64,000 nucleotides of DNA from Brachypodium distachyon (GCF_000005505.3 NC_016131.3:45841355-45905354), one strand, 5' to 3'; counted from the stretch's first letter, positions 46,461-57,800 are shown. Made by a program: numbers and translations. Notes: a model not told the origin generated them from the letters alone.

Positions 46461-49400
46461 CATTGGCAACAATGAAGATGCAGGCGGGTATGGTAATTTA
46501 TTTACTGTATTTTCTGTATGTCAATCCACCGATTGGTGGGTCGATACAGGTGCAACTATTCATGTGTGTGCTGATATTTCCTTGTTTTCTTCATATCAGG
46601 CCATCAGCTCCTCAGTGACGATGAGGAACGGCGCCCATGTTTCTGTTCATGGTGTTGGCACGGTGGATCTGAAGTTTACTTCGGAAAAGATCGTGCAGTT
46701 GAGGAACGTGCAGCATGTGCCCTCCATTCAGAAGAATCTTGTTAGTGGATCCCTCCTTTGCAAGGATGGATTTAAGTTAGTGTTTGAGTCCAATAAAATT
46801 ATTGTGTCTAAGTATGGACAATTTATTGGTAAAGGTTATGAGTGCCGAGGCTTGTTCCGCTTATCCCTTTCGGATTTTTGTAATAAGGTCGTGAACAGCG
46901 TCAATTCTATTAATAATGAGTCTAATGTTTGGCATTCACAACTTTGTCACATTAATTTTTGTTGCATGACGTGATTAGCAAATCTGAATTTAATCCCTAA
47001 AATCACTGTGCCTAAAGGTTCGAAGTGCCAAACTTGTGTGCAAGCGAAGCAGCCTCGTGAGAGGAACCTAGCACCGTTAGAGCTCATACATTCTGATCTT
47101 TGTGAGATGAACGGTGTATTAACCAAAGGTGGAAAACGTTACTTTATGACTTTCATTGATGAAGGATGAAGCATTGCATTATTTTAAGATCTATAAAGCT
47201 GAAGTCGAGAATCAACTTGAGAAAAAAATTAAACGTTTGCGGTCTGACCGTGGTGGAGAATATTTCTCCAGTGAGTTTAATTTATTTTGTGAGGAACATG
47301 GCATAGTCCATGAGAGAACGCCTCCCTATTCACCCCAGTCAAACGGGGTTGCTGAGAGGAAAAACCGCACGCTGACTGACTTGGTCAACGCCATGTTAGA
47401 CACTGCTGGTTTATCCAAGGCATGGTGAGGGGAGACGCTATTGACTTCGTGTCATGTCCTAAGTCGTGTTCCCACAAAAGATAAAGAAGTCACCCCATAC
47501 GAGCTATGGGAAAAGAAGAGACTCACACTTTCTTACTTACAGACTTGGGGTTGTTTGGCGAAAGCTAATGTGCCAATTACCAAGAAACGTAAGCTTGGAC
47601 CAAAAACCGTTGATTGTGTCTTTCTTGGCTACGCTTCGGAGTGTTGGCTATAGATTCTTGGTTGTAAATTCTGGAATACCTGACATGAGCGTCGGTACAA
47701 TTATGGAGTCCAGTGATGCTACATTCTTTGAGAACATATTTCCCATGAGAGATATGCATAGCACATCTAGAGAGGATCATGATGTACCTGTTGAACCCGC
47801 CAGTTCAGAAGAACATCAGGATTATGGTGTAGCTCCTGAACCTGCCATCCCAGTGGAAAATCTTGAACAAACACTTGATGAGATTCCTGAGGAGTATGAC
47901 AATGAAGCCCCTATTAGGGGTAAGCGACAAAGGATTGCTAAATCCTTTGGTGATGATTTCATTGTGTACCTTGTGGATGACACCCCTAAAATCATTAATG
48001 AGGCCTTTGCATCTCCGGATGCAGACTATTGGAAGAAAGCCATTCGTAGTGAGATGGATTCTATCATGGCTAATGGTACTTGGGAGGTCGTTGACCGTCC
48101 GTATGGGTGCAAACCTGTAGGATGCAAGTGGATATTCAAGAAAAAGCTTAGGCCTGATGATACTATTGAGAAGTATAAGGCGCGGCTTGTGGCCAAGGGT
48201 TTTACCCAGAAAGAAGGTGAAGATTTCTTTGATACTTACTCACCTGTAGCTCGATTGACCACAATCAGAGTATTACTATCACTGGCTGCCTCATATGGTC
48301 TGATCGTCCATCAAATGGACGTTAAGACAGCTTTCCTTAATGGAGAGTTGGACAAGCAAATTTACACGAACCAGCCAGATGGATTTGTAATAAAGGGTCA
48401 TGAAGGCAAAGTGTGTAAGTTATTAAAGTCTCTATATGGCCTGAAACAAGCTCCTAAGCAATGGTATGAGAAGTTTGACAAAACTTTAACATTTGCTGGC
48501 TTTGTTGTAAACAAAGCTGACAAATGTGTATACTACCGTCATGGTGGGGGTCAGGGAGTTATACTTTGTTTGTATGTCGATGACATACTAATATTTGGGA
48601 CTAACCTCAAAGTGATTGAAGAGGTTAAAACTTTCTTGTTGAAGTGCTTTGACATGAAAGACCTTGGTGCAGCTGATGTTATTCTGAACATCAAGCTCGT
48701 GAGAGCGACAATGGTGAGATCATTTTGTTACAATCTCACTATGTGGAGAAGATCTTGAGTCGTTTCGGCTATGCTGATTGTAAACCTTCTCCAACTCCTT
48801 ATGATCCAAGCGTTCTGCTTCGAAAGAATCACAGAATTGGAAGAGACCAACGGAGATATTCTCAGATTATTGGTTCGCTCATGTATTTGGCTAGCGCAAC
48901 TAGACCTGACATCTCTTTTGTTGTGAGCAAACTGAGTCGGTTCAATAAGAATCCGGGAGATGACCATTGGAGTGCACTCGAGAGGGTCATGCGCTATCTA
49001 AAAGGCACAATGAGCTATGGTATACACAATGCTGGGTACCCCAAGGTACTTGAGAGTTACAGTGATTCAAACTGGATATCTGATCTTGATGAGTTAAAGG
49101 CCACGAGTGGATATGTGTTCACACTCGGAGGGGGCGCCGTTTCATGGAAGTCTTGCAAGCAAACGATCTTAACCAGATCAACAATGGAAACAGAACTTTC
49201 AGCATTAGATACATCCACGGTTGAAGCCGACTGGCTTCGTGAGCTCTTGATGGACTTGTCGATTGTTGAAAAACCAATACCGGCGATTTTTATGAACTGT
49301 GACAATCAAACTGTGATAGTCAAAGTGAACAGTTCTAAAGATAACATGAAGTCATCAAGACACGTCAGGAGACGTCTGAAATATGTCAGAGCAATGAGAA

Positions 49401-49525
49401 ATTCCGGAATAATAGCATTGGGATATATCCCAACGGCTAAAAATCTTGCAGATCCCTTTACAAAGGGTCTATCAAGAAATGTGATAGAATCTGCATCAAG
49501 GGAGATGAGGTTGCGACCCACGTGA
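46460..49525 (+). pseudogene. pol of the Copia element, broken
   Basis: Protease (WWVDTGATIHVC, about 46533), GAG-pre-integrase (VWHSQLCHIN), then the integrase core, where FMTFID is followed at once by a frame change and stop near 47165: a few dozen bases are missing. The rest includes SDRGGEYFSSEF, PQSNGVAERKNRTL, a TGA at 47426 and another stop near 47651. Reverse transcriptase (47466-48758) has KWIFKKKL, VHQMDVKTAFLNGEL and the catalytic YVDD at 48573-48584. RNase H (48725-49525) is in another frame (SDSNWISDLDELKATSGY, KNLADPFTKGL). It cannot make a continuous polyprotein. Confidence 0.9.
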
Positions 49526-50073
49526 GTTACCGTGGCGGTAAACCAACCTATGTGATCGGAGATCCCATGAATTAGGACCTGGGAAACAAGTCATTGGATA
49601 ACTGAGGAGAGTGTACATTCTTTATCCCACTCCGTTGACGATGCATTACTCTCGTGTACTGTATGGTAGGTTGTTTAACTTAATGTGTTCTAACGCGTTG
49701 CATTAATCTACAAGGGAGATACTGTCCTACAGAGTAGTCTCTAAAGAACACACCTATATGAGCCTGACTGTTGGTCGCAGTCTATGAGATTTGGGTGGTC
49801 TCTACTAAGCTCATGAAAAGGCCTGAGGAATGACTTATATGCTCCAAACCGCGGGGTAGCATTCGGCAGCCCAGTACCAGACAACAATTTAGTGAAGATT
49901 TAACACAGAAAACTGACAATTCAAGGTTTGTCCATTGTTCAGTTGTGCGTGAGTGAAACTATTTGTTTAGGTGGATGTTCAACCTTAACCGGTCTCCACT
50001 GAAACACTGGTATATAAAAAATAGAGTTTTGGATCAACGGCAATTTTATGTGCTTATGAGATATTGTGGGGAT

Positions 50074-51119
50074 TGTTGGAATTTTGGGTTAGGCCCAAGG
50101 CCCAATCTGAAATTAATTTTTGGAAAAATCTCAAAAGCTCATTCATGGAGTGGGATGAGGAAGTGGGAATAGTCCCACCTTGCTAGTTTAGGGGGAGTTG
50201 GATCAATATATAAGGTATGTTGGTTCTCACCTCTTAAGCAAGTGAGGAAGGGAAATACCCACGCGCGCTCCTCCTCCTCCGCTCGCCTCGTCACGACGCC
50301 CGCGCGCGCCGCGTTTCGTGGATCGAGTTCGAGCCGTGCCGGGTCTTGCTTATCTTTTTGGCAGTCGGAATTCGTTGTGGACGCGTAACAAATTCCGATA
50401 ATTGCGGAGTCGGTTTAAACCAAACCGAAGTCCGCCTGCGTGCCTATATAATAAGACGACCGCGGTCTCCGGACGTACCACGCCACAACCCTAACCGTCA
50501 CGTCCACGATCCAATCTCGCTATTCGCCGCCAACTGCTACTCCATCCCGTCAACTGCGTGCACAGATTGCCGGGAGAGAAGGCTTCCGTAACCCCGACCT
50601 TCGAGATCCTGCCCGGGAGACGGTCGATAAGATTTTTGGGGAGCGTTCTCACACGACTACTCGTTTCTTCACGTCCCTGTTTCGTCGGCATCTTCATCAC
50701 CAATGGCCGCCGACCTCGGAGATCCCGCGGTTCAGGCTGCCGTTCTAGTTCCGCAGCAGCAGGCTGCCCAACTCCAAACCCAAGCAACTGCTGCTGCACA
50801 GGCGCAAGCGCAGGCGCTGGCCGCTGCTCAGGAGGTAGTCAAGGCTGCTGCTGCTGCCGGCGTGAACATCGACGCCGCCGGACTCGTCACCGACCTCAAC
50901 AAACAAACACAAGAAAAGAGTACAGCACCGTACTTAATCTGCTTTTTCTTGTTAATTTTGATTAATAGTTTTATTATTCATGCCGTGAAATTAGATGAGT
51001 TTTATTGCTGTGTGTTGCTATTTAATTTGTCTAGTTTGCGTGATATAATATGCTACATGTTTTAGACATTGTTTTTCTGATTAAATATTTATTGAAATTA
51101 CCTAATTACTTACTCAGCA
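50074..51119 (+). repeat. 3' LTR of the Copia element
   Basis: 1046 bp with TATATAATA near 50445. It holds an Ala/Gln-rich frame from ATG 50703 like that in the 5' LTR, here open past the donor to 51065. GTACA follows it as target duplication. Confidence 0.95.
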
Positions 51120-51381
51120 GTACAAAATCTTCAAGTAAAAGATACAGCATGGATTATTCTTCACTTCGGCCTCATGGAGGACCGTCCTCAAGGGCCTTAT
51201 TACACCACAATACGTCAGACTATGACTTGTTACCTACCAACACACATCAACTGGAAACAACAACACGTACGCTAGGAGATGATCCCACAGGCCAGAGCTA
51301 CAAGAAAACGAAGGGAGGACGAACAAGACATGAAGTTCAGGGTCCGGCGGCCGGCCGGCCGGCGAAGGCATCATTATCCAT

Positions 51382-52224
51382 TCACGCGTCCACGGAAACG
51401 GCAGGCGACGGCACCGGTGCTGCCGCCATGGGCTTATTAACCTCCTCGGCTTGCTTCTCTTCGGACTCATACGCATCCCGCTCCTGGATCCAAAGGTCAG
51501 CGAACTCGCAGTCCTTGTACCGCTCGAACCACGGCCCACCGGAAGTATAGTGTATGGCGCGCGGCGTCGTCCCGGCCACATCGTCCGGGTCAACCCGATT
51601 ATGGCCCACGAGAAAGTTCCACACGAACGGCACCTCGCCGACCTCATCGTCATCGAGCCAGGCGAAGCGGTGGAGGTGCGCGCCGGACCGGGTGCTAACC
51701 TCGTCCGGGGTGAGCGCGGCGCGGTTCTTGGGGTGCCCGCAGTTGAAGAGCACCATGGAGGACCAGTTCTTGCGCGGGTACAGCGTCTGCACGGCGCCGT
51801 CCATCTTGGTCGCCTCCTTGGGCGCGTAGTCGTGGTGCACGCACAGCACGGCGTGGCGAGGGTTGGCCGCCGCGCACATGCGGGCGAGTTCGGCCACGTC
51901 GGCGACGAAGAGGAAGTCGCAGTCGATGAAGAGCGCCCAGCCGCGGTAGCCGGCGAGGTGCGGCGTCAGGAAGCGGGTGAAGGAGAACTCCGTGCTCTCC
52001 GTGGGTCCTCGCTCCCGCCAGTACAGCCCCGCTGACCGGAGCTCGTCTTGGACGATTGGGATGATCTCGAGAGGGATGGAGGAGCGGCGTAGCAGCGAGC
52101 GGCGGCACACGCGGTACGCGATGTCCTCGCGGGAGTCGTACCCCACGAACACGCGGAACGGCTCATCCGTGCCGGCGCCGGCGCCGGTGAGGTTGTTGGT
52201 AGGTGCTTGGGCTGGGGGCGACAT
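51382..52224 (-). CDS. Glycosyltransferase-like protein (nucleotide-diphospho-sugar transferase fold)
   Basis: A single-exon gene of 280 codons. The start FRVFVGYDSREDIAYRVCRR and the region GYRGWALFIDCDFLF give a GT-A-like fold with the metal- and sugar-nucleotide-binding DXD as D101-C-D103. Downstream, NWSSMVLFNCGHPKNRAAL, PFVWNFLVGHNRV and AIHYTSGGPWF are typical of this small family shared by plants and bacteria. No signal peptide or membrane span is evident, so it is probably soluble. The donor and acceptor are not predictable. The C-terminal 35 residues are Ala/Pro/Glu-rich and probably disordered. Downstream neighbour is the Copia insertion, which leaves the coding region intact. Confidence 0.85.
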   Translation of the reverse strand: MSPPAQAPTNNLTGAGAGTDEPFRVFVGYDSREDIAYRVCRRSLLRRSSIPLEIIPIVQDELRSAGLYWRERGPTESTEFSFTRFLTPHLAGYRGWALFIDCDFLFVADVAELARMCAAANPRHAVLCVHHDYAPKEATKMDGAVQTLYPRKNWSSMVLFNCGHPKNRAALTPDEVSTRSGAHLHRFAWLDDDEVGEVPFVWNFLVGHNRVDPDDVAGTTPRAIHYTSGGPWFERYKDCEFADLWIQERDAYESEEKQAEEVNKPMAAAPVPSPAVSVDA

Positions 52225-52637
52225 TTGGTTTTGGGTTTACTACGGTGTCACGTACGTATTTCGATGGGTATGGGCGTGCACACAGAGTCACTGTGGGAGA
52301 TAAGTTGGTGCTCAGAATAGCTTGGACGAGCGTACGTTTTAATAAGCGCGAAACTGTGTGTATGCCTCGGTTGTCTGCTAGTTCAAAATAAAACGTGTCA
52401 CACACATCACTGGGAGATAAGTTGATGCTCAGCTTGCTCTTGAGGCCATGAATAGCTGTAGGGTGGCACGCCGGGTGGCATGTTTTGAAAGGGGCGTGCA
52501 CCGTGCAGTGTGTGTGTCTACGTCTTGTCAACCTGTCCAAAATAGACGTCTCAAAAAGCTTGGACGTTAAAAAAAAAATCTTTGTTTTTCATGCCCTGAA
52601 TTAATCTTTGGTTTTTTTTGTTCATGGGAATTTACTA
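52225..52637. other. 5' flank of the glycosyltransferase-like gene
   Basis: Two related stretches (about 52275-52310 and 52385-52430) share CACACA...TCACTGGGAGATAAGTTG(G/A)TGCTCAG, so a partial local duplication exists. No clear TATA box and no coding sequence were recognised. Confidence 0.45.
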
Positions 52638-52727
52638 CTCCCTCGATTCCTAAATTCTTGTCGTGGTTTAGTTCAAATTTGTACTAGAACGCTAACAACA
52701 CGACAAAAATTTAGAAACGGAGCAAAT
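52638..52727. mobile_element. Stowaway MITE, about 90 bp
   Basis: The ends CTCCCTCGATTCCTAAATTC and TTTAGAAACGGAGCAAA are imperfect inverted repeats, with inner TTGTCG / CGACAA pairing. TA precedes it. Confidence 0.7.
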
Positions 52728-53282
52728 AGTACCATATTTCATTGATCTTGAAATTACATATTGTTATGTTAAAGATGTGCGTCCATGATTAGTAGTTGTG
52801 AACCTATGACTCAATTTTAATGGCCTTGTACATCGGCATTATGCCATGTGCAAAATGAGATGCTCGGAGTAGTTGTAGCTCCGGTTATTTTGTGTAGCAA
52901 AACTTAGTCCTATACTTGAAGAATGTGTTAGGGCTTAATTAACAATCCGGATCGTACCTGACTCTTGGATGTTGTTTCAAAGCGTTTTGTTCCTTCCCTA
53001 CCAACAACCCAGATCCCTTGGGACTTGGATCCATAGGCCACCTCCCCTCAAGTTTAGTTGAGGACGCAACTTCCCTCGAGTTTATTCACTCGAGGATGCA
53101 ACATGTACTCCGAGAGTTACAGGCAAAGAGAGCCCCAACAAATGAACAAGTGGGTCTTGAATGGTACATAGCAAATTAAACTTGCCCTCGTTTTTTGTGT
53201 ACTAGATATTGGAGCTTGGAATTCGGAACTCGAATGAGGCTGGTCACAACGGGAGTAGCATAGGCGTATCATGCATATGTGA
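52728..53282. other. Intergenic DNA, nothing recognised
   Basis: AT-rich with one GC-richer patch (52990-53110) containing two near copies of CCTC(G/A)AGTTTA. No gene or transposon end is supported. Confidence 0.4.
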
Positions 53283-53567
53283 GGGTACTTCCAATGCTTC
53301 AATGTCTACCGCATCTTAACATGCCATCTAAGTAAAAATCTGACGTAACATCCTATTTAATGAAGAAAAAAAGAGGCATTGTATCTTAATTTAGATATAA
53401 CTCTTAGCGTTGAACCCAAAAAAAATCATAATTGCTCTGTCACAAAACATAATAAATGAGAGGATGTTTAGATACAACACTTCGATACAAAACATTGGAA
53501 AAATTGTATCTAAATGTGTATTTAATGCATAAGATACAATATAAGATTCAATGCATTGGGAGTGCCC
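53283..53567. mobile_element. MITE with 22-bp terminal inverted repeats, superfamily unclear
   Basis: Left end GGGTACTTCCAATGCTTCAA pairs with the right end TTCAATGCATTGGGAGTGCCC. The interior is AT-rich with repeated GATACAA words and no coding capacity. Flanks are TGA and TTA, a near match to the 3-bp TWA duplication of Tourist/Harbinger elements, but not exact. Confidence 0.65.
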
Positions 53568-53899
53568 TTATATACATGGTATCATAGTGTATATATGTAT
53601 TTATTGCTTTGCAATACACATGATGCCTTGGGAAGTGTTATGTTAATATGATACCAGTACTATCTCTTTCATCATTTCTTACTTGCAACGTCACCCAAAT
53701 GTTTAGGTGGCAATGCATGATACTAGCTATGTTACTCTCATTATGACCAGCCTGAGTTTTACAAATTCTGTTATTTGGATGTCCTACCATCGACCGTAGG
53801 TGATGAGCAAAGCTCATACTCATTGTAACTTGCTCGATGCCAGTATTAACCAGTAAAGACAACACAAGTACGGAGTAGACAACAAAATTGCACTTCTAA

Positions 53900-54091
53900 C
53901 CGGGGGCGGAGCTAGGGAAAAAAATAACCAAGTGCACAACTTTGACATTCACACAAGAATATATGCAATTTCAACCAAAAATCAATGAAACTGGTGCACT
54001 AATCTCTGGTGCACCGTAAAAAACTAAGTATAATTAGGCACTAATTTTTTTTGACCCTGGTGCACGGAGCCCCAATGTAGCTCCGCCCCTA
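53900..54091. mobile_element. hAT-type MITE with 8-bp target duplication
   Basis: Perfect 8-bp direct repeats CTTCTAAC flank the element at 53892-53899 and 54092-54099. Ends are inverted repeats (CGGGGGCGGAGCTAGGG against GTAGCTCCGCCCCTA). The 192-bp length without coding sequence and the 8-bp duplication identify a non-autonomous hAT element. Confidence 0.85.
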
Positions 54092-54229
54092 CTTCTAACT
54101 TTTTTCTTGAATATTTCTGTGTTATGCTTTGTGTGGGAGGTCGAGCGACCGGGCTTTGCTGCTTACGCAGTTTTCGGTCCTCTTTAGGATTTCGGGCTTT
54201 AGAATTTTTATCCATTTCTTTATAAGCTA

Positions 54230-54343
54230 CTCACTCCGTCCATTAACTTTTATCGAAATATACATGTATCGAAACATTTTTTAAAAATAGTTACATTTTT
54301 TTAGCAAATTTGAGATAAGAACTACCGGACGGTGGGAAGGGAG
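54230..54343. mobile_element. Stowaway MITE
   Basis: The ends CTCACTCCGTCCATTAAC and the CGGACGGTGGGAAGGGAG side are inverted repeats. TA lies on both sides (54228, 54344). It belongs to the same broad family as 14801-14913, with shared ATACATGTAT / AAATTTGAGA(T/C)AAGAA. Confidence 0.8.
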
Positions 54344-55982
54344 TAGATCAACCCTCTTCAGATTAATGAACGGACAGTATTAAAGATGAAGCCGAGGCTC
54401 ATAAAATATGACAGACGAGCAGCAACGTGCGGCTGTCCAGCACGGACGCAGGGAGCTAGACACGGAGCAAAGCAGCGTGGCACACAGGATAGCCGCATAC
54501 GTCAAGCAGTCAACGAAGTAGTAGCTCAAAGGCTGAACCTGGGCATAAAATAAATAGAAGCCCAAGGCAGAATCGAGATCGAGTTGGTAGTAGAATCCAT
54601 ACGGGAAACATGGTCTTATGGAGGGGGCCGCCCGAGGATCCTTGAATAAGCATTGATCGATCGAGACGCGAGGTCTCGACATGGTCGCACGTGCTATCTG
54701 TCCAAGTATCTACCGACGCTCCTCTATCAACGCGATTGGTGGCCTGGGTATAGACCTCTATCAACGCGATTGCTGGCTTTGGGTATAGACGAGTGGCTCG
54801 ATACAAAAAATAAAATAAAATAAATGAACGTGTCCAAAAAATATGGAAGGAAAGATAAGTGGTTCGCGCGTACGTCTCTGTGTGTATGTGTCATGTACTT
54901 ATGGATCCAGTAAAGCACAGGTGTGGTCGCGTTTCTCTTTCGCCGAGCTACCCGCACTACATCCTGCTACCATACCTGTGGAAGTGTGTGGATCATCCAG
55001 GAAGAAGTAGCAATAACAACTTAACAAGTTTATCCAGGAGGCTGCGCTGGGTGCTTCTGAAGGCTAGGGGATCAGGATAGATACGCACGAGCCGGAGCAT
55101 CTGGCGATGGGCAGCAGAAGGAAACATGGCACGGACGCTATAGCTCTGGCATGGCCATGCTCGTGGCCTGGACGCGTCCGGAAGGCTCCTAAGCCATGCC
55201 GATCACGTTCCCGCTCTTTGACTGATCTGACATTAAGAAATGCATGGGATCGATCGATCGCCCGCCTGACTACGCGGGAAGTTTAGCTTTCGCCTGCCGA
55301 TACGAACATGTAGTGTCTTCTCTATCTTGTCATTGCCACCGGCACGTAGCTAGGGTGCACCGTTAAACTCGTTATGACGACCCATGCGGATGTGTGTGTC
55401 GATGGACACGATGGGGCACGTGGTTTTTGCTGTCACCATCGACGCTTGTTTTGTTGTCACCGTCGACGTTTTGTTCTTCTGACAGGGTCACCGTCGGCAT
55501 TTATCATCATATAAGCAGCCATGTCTCATTGATAATTCACCGTCGCCATGGATCTATGGTTCGCTTGTCTTGGTCGAGTATGTACGTATAAGCCTGGCCG
55601 GTGATCGTATTAATCGAAGTTGTCGATCGGTTCGGACGCGAGCGTATCAACCCTTTGGTCCCGTTTCCATCACAATGACAATGAGTACTTGCACAACTCG
55701 TAGCGTCTCCACAAACGTGATTAGAAAAACGGATTGGCGATTGAGATATTTTTGAAGAAACAAAAATCAATAGCTGAATTTTGAAAAACAGCTGATTACT
55801 GACTGTATTTAGACACGGACACGTGAGCTAGTTCTCGCTGATTCTTGCCCAGGCACCAACTATCCGCTACGGTCTATCCGATTCCAGGGCCGAGGCCGGG
55901 GATTTTTCATAGTTGCCAGCCAGCCCAGGGGAATCATCACTAGGAGTCAGCTAGCTAGCTAGCTACGAGTCCGTCGGCGACG
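54344..55982. other. Upstream region of the third BAHD gene
   Basis: It contains a 35-bp tandem duplication (54720-54790: CTCTATCAACGCGATTG, GGGTATAGAC, twice) and three close copies of GTCACC(A/G)TCG(A/G)CG at 55430-55500. An AGCTAGCTAGCTAGCTA run at about 55951-55967 precedes the BAHD ATG. No convincing TATA box and no coding sequence were recognised. Confidence 0.45.
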
Positions 55983-57395
55983 ATGGCGCCGGAAGCACTT
56001 CACAACATGACCGCCCTGGAGCAGCGCCAGGTCTCGCCGTTACCATCACCGTCCGGGACGAAGCCACGCGCGCTGCCGCTGACATTCTTCGACCTCGTCT
56101 TCTGGGACATCCCGCCCGTGCAGCGCCTCTTCTTCTACGACAACGCCGACGTCCCCGGCGTCCCGGAGTTCCTCCTCCACGAGCTGCCCCGGTTCGAGAA
56201 GTCCCTGGCCATGGCGCTGCACCATTTCTACCCTTTGGCCGGGAAGCTTTCGTGCGGGAGCATTACGCCGGAGTCAGCGGCGCCCGAGCTCGTGTTCTCG
56301 GACGGCGACTCCGTCCGCCTGACGGTAGCGGCCGGTGCCGGAGATGAGTTCCATGACCTCGCCGGCGACCACGCGCGCGACACCGCGAGGCTCCGCCCGC
56401 TGCTGCCGCGGCTGACGAGAGACGGTGTCAGGCTGCAGGACGTGTTCGCCGTCCAGATCACCGTGTTTCCACACGCCGGCATGTGCATCGGCACGACCCT
56501 GCACCACGCCGTGGCCGACGGCTCCAGCTACTTGCACTTCATGAAGACCTGGGCCGCCATCCACCGCCTCGGCGGTCCCGGCTGTAGTCTCGAGGCGGTG
56601 CCGGTCATGGGCGCGGCCCCGCTGTTCGACCGCAGCGTCGTGCAAGACGAGGACGGGCTCCGGGAGGAATTTCTCCGCGACCACGCCGACAAGCGGCTGC
56701 TCCTCGAGGACGACCGCGAACCCGGGAGCGCCGAGCTCGCGACGTTCCGGTTCACGGACGAGCTGCTCCTTAGGCTTGGGAGGAAAGTCGAGTCCGAGAC
56801 CTCAGCGCGGCGGTGCTCGTCCTACGCGCTGGCGTGCGGCGCCGTATGGGCGGGCATCATGCGCGCGCGCGGCGGCGGCAGCACGAGGTTCGGGTTCGTG
56901 ACGGGGTGCAGGCCCCGGACGAGCCCACCGGTGCCCGGGAACTACTTCGGCAACTGCCTGGGGCTCTGCCGCGTGGAGGACGACGTGCAGGAGCTGAGCT
57001 GCGGCGGCGGCGGCGGCGTCATCACGGCGGCGGCCATGGCGGCGGCGGCCATCTGGCGGGCGATCGAGGGGCTGGCGGAGGAAGGGCGGGTGTTCCGGGG
57101 CGCGCGCGGGTGGGTGCGGCTGGTGCGGGAGTACGCGTGCGCGGGCGCGGGCGCGGTGACCGTGGCCGGGTCGCCGAAGCTGGGGGTGTACGCGGCGACG
57201 GACCTCGGGGCGCCGTGGGGCCGGCCAAGGAAGGTGGAGATCGTGTCCGTGGAGCGCACGGGCGCGCTCGCGCTGGCGGAGAACGGCCCTGACACGGACG
57301 GCGGCGGCATCGAGGTCGGCGTGGCGCTGCCGCGCGCGGAGATGGAGGCGTTCCGAGCGTTCTACGTTGACCTGGTTGCAAACTTGCAATACTAA
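55983..57395 (+). CDS. BAHD acyltransferase, anthocyanin/flavonoid-acyltransferase type
   Basis: A single-exon gene of 470 codons. The N-terminus (LPLTFFDLVFWDIPPVQRLF FYD) and NYFGNCLG are typical of the clade that acylates anthocyanin or flavonoid glycosides with malonyl- or hydroxycinnamoyl-CoA. HXXXD is HAVAD at residues 175-179, intact. The second BAHD motif is changed: where DFGWG is usual the protein has DLGAPWGRP from residue 407, keeping the Asp and the WG. This motif is structural, so activity is plausible but not assured. It is clearly a different clade from the pair at 21-27 kb, so it did not arise from that local duplication. Residues 333-352 contain a Gly/Ala-rich insertion, which would sit on the surface. 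Confidence 0.9.
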   Translation: MAPEALHNMTALEQRQVSPLPSPSGTKPRALPLTFFDLVFWDIPPVQRLFFYDNADVPGVPEFLLHELPRFEKSLAMALHHFYPLAGKLSCGSITPESAAPELVFSDGDSVRLTVAAGAGDEFHDLAGDHARDTARLRPLLPRLTRDGVRLQDVFAVQITVFPHAGMCIGTTLHHAVADGSSYLHFMKTWAAIHRLGGPGCSLEAVPVMGAAPLFDRSVVQDEDGLREEFLRDHADKRLLLEDDREPGSAELATFRFTDELLLRLGRKVESETSARRCSSYALACGAVWAGIMRARGGGSTRFGFVTGCRPRTSPPVPGNYFGNCLGLCRVEDDVQELSCGGGGGVITAAAMAAAAIWRAIEGLAEEGRVFRGARGWVRLVREYACAGAGAVTVAGSPKLGVYAATDLGAPWGRPRKVEIVSVERTGALALAENGPDTDGGGIEVGVALPRAEMEAFRAFYVDLVANLQY

Positions 57396-57544
57396 CATCG
57401 TCCTGTGTATACGTTTGGACTCTCGCCGATTTGCAGCTGAAGTATGTGCGGCCACAGAGAGGCCATTGAGCTGGCAGAGAAGCTCGATCGGTACGTGCTA
57501 CTCGCATCATCATAGAGACGACAATCAATTGGTCATGTTGTTGG

Positions 57545-57800
57545 TCGTAAACGGAAGTCAGGCGGGGGACTCGTCCTTTCTAGCAGCGGCCATTGACGAC
57601 TTCAAGTTCCGGATGCTTTCTCTGATTTTGCTGTGCAATGTTGTCACGAAGCAAACAACGGTGGCGCATGAACTGGCCAAGGTCGGGCACGATTGTCAAT
57701 CTTATGATCTGTCTTTGTCTTGGGAGTATGATGTACATGCGACTATCGCTAGAGTTGTAAGGGAGTATACGACGATAGACAAACTGTATACTTTATTATG
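57545..57800 (+). mobile_element. RNase-H-like retroelement scrap after the BAHD gene
   Basis: The plus frame reads FKFRMLSLILLCNVVTKQTT, VAHELAKVGHDC, then SLSWEYDVHATIARVV. The xx(V/A)AHELA(K/R).GH and W.....IARVV pattern is usual for the RNase-H-like C-terminus of plant non-LTR elements. It lies just after the BAHD stop and may form part of its 3' UTR. Confidence 0.55.

Larger units (their letters stand above)
44570..51119 (+). mobile_element. Ty1/Copia LTR retrotransposon, 6.5 kb, defective
   Basis: Ends TGTTGG...TCAGCA with GTACA target duplications at 44565-44569 and 51120-51124. LTRs are 44570-45597 (1028 bp) and 50074-51119 (1046 bp). The order gag, protease, integrase, reverse transcriptase, RNase H is Copia. 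Polypurine-like TGTGGGGAT precedes the 3' LTR. I could not recognise a standard initiator-tRNA primer site after the 5' LTR (ATCCAAAAACC follows). Stops in gag, a deletion in integrase and a frame change before RNase H make it non-autonomous. It inserted about 260 bp downstream of the glycosyltransferase-like gene's stop codon. Confidence 0.95.

Noticed and set aside
54380..54806. Overlapping minus-strand frames of about 100 codons
   Set aside because: They span a tandem duplication, and no domain was seen.
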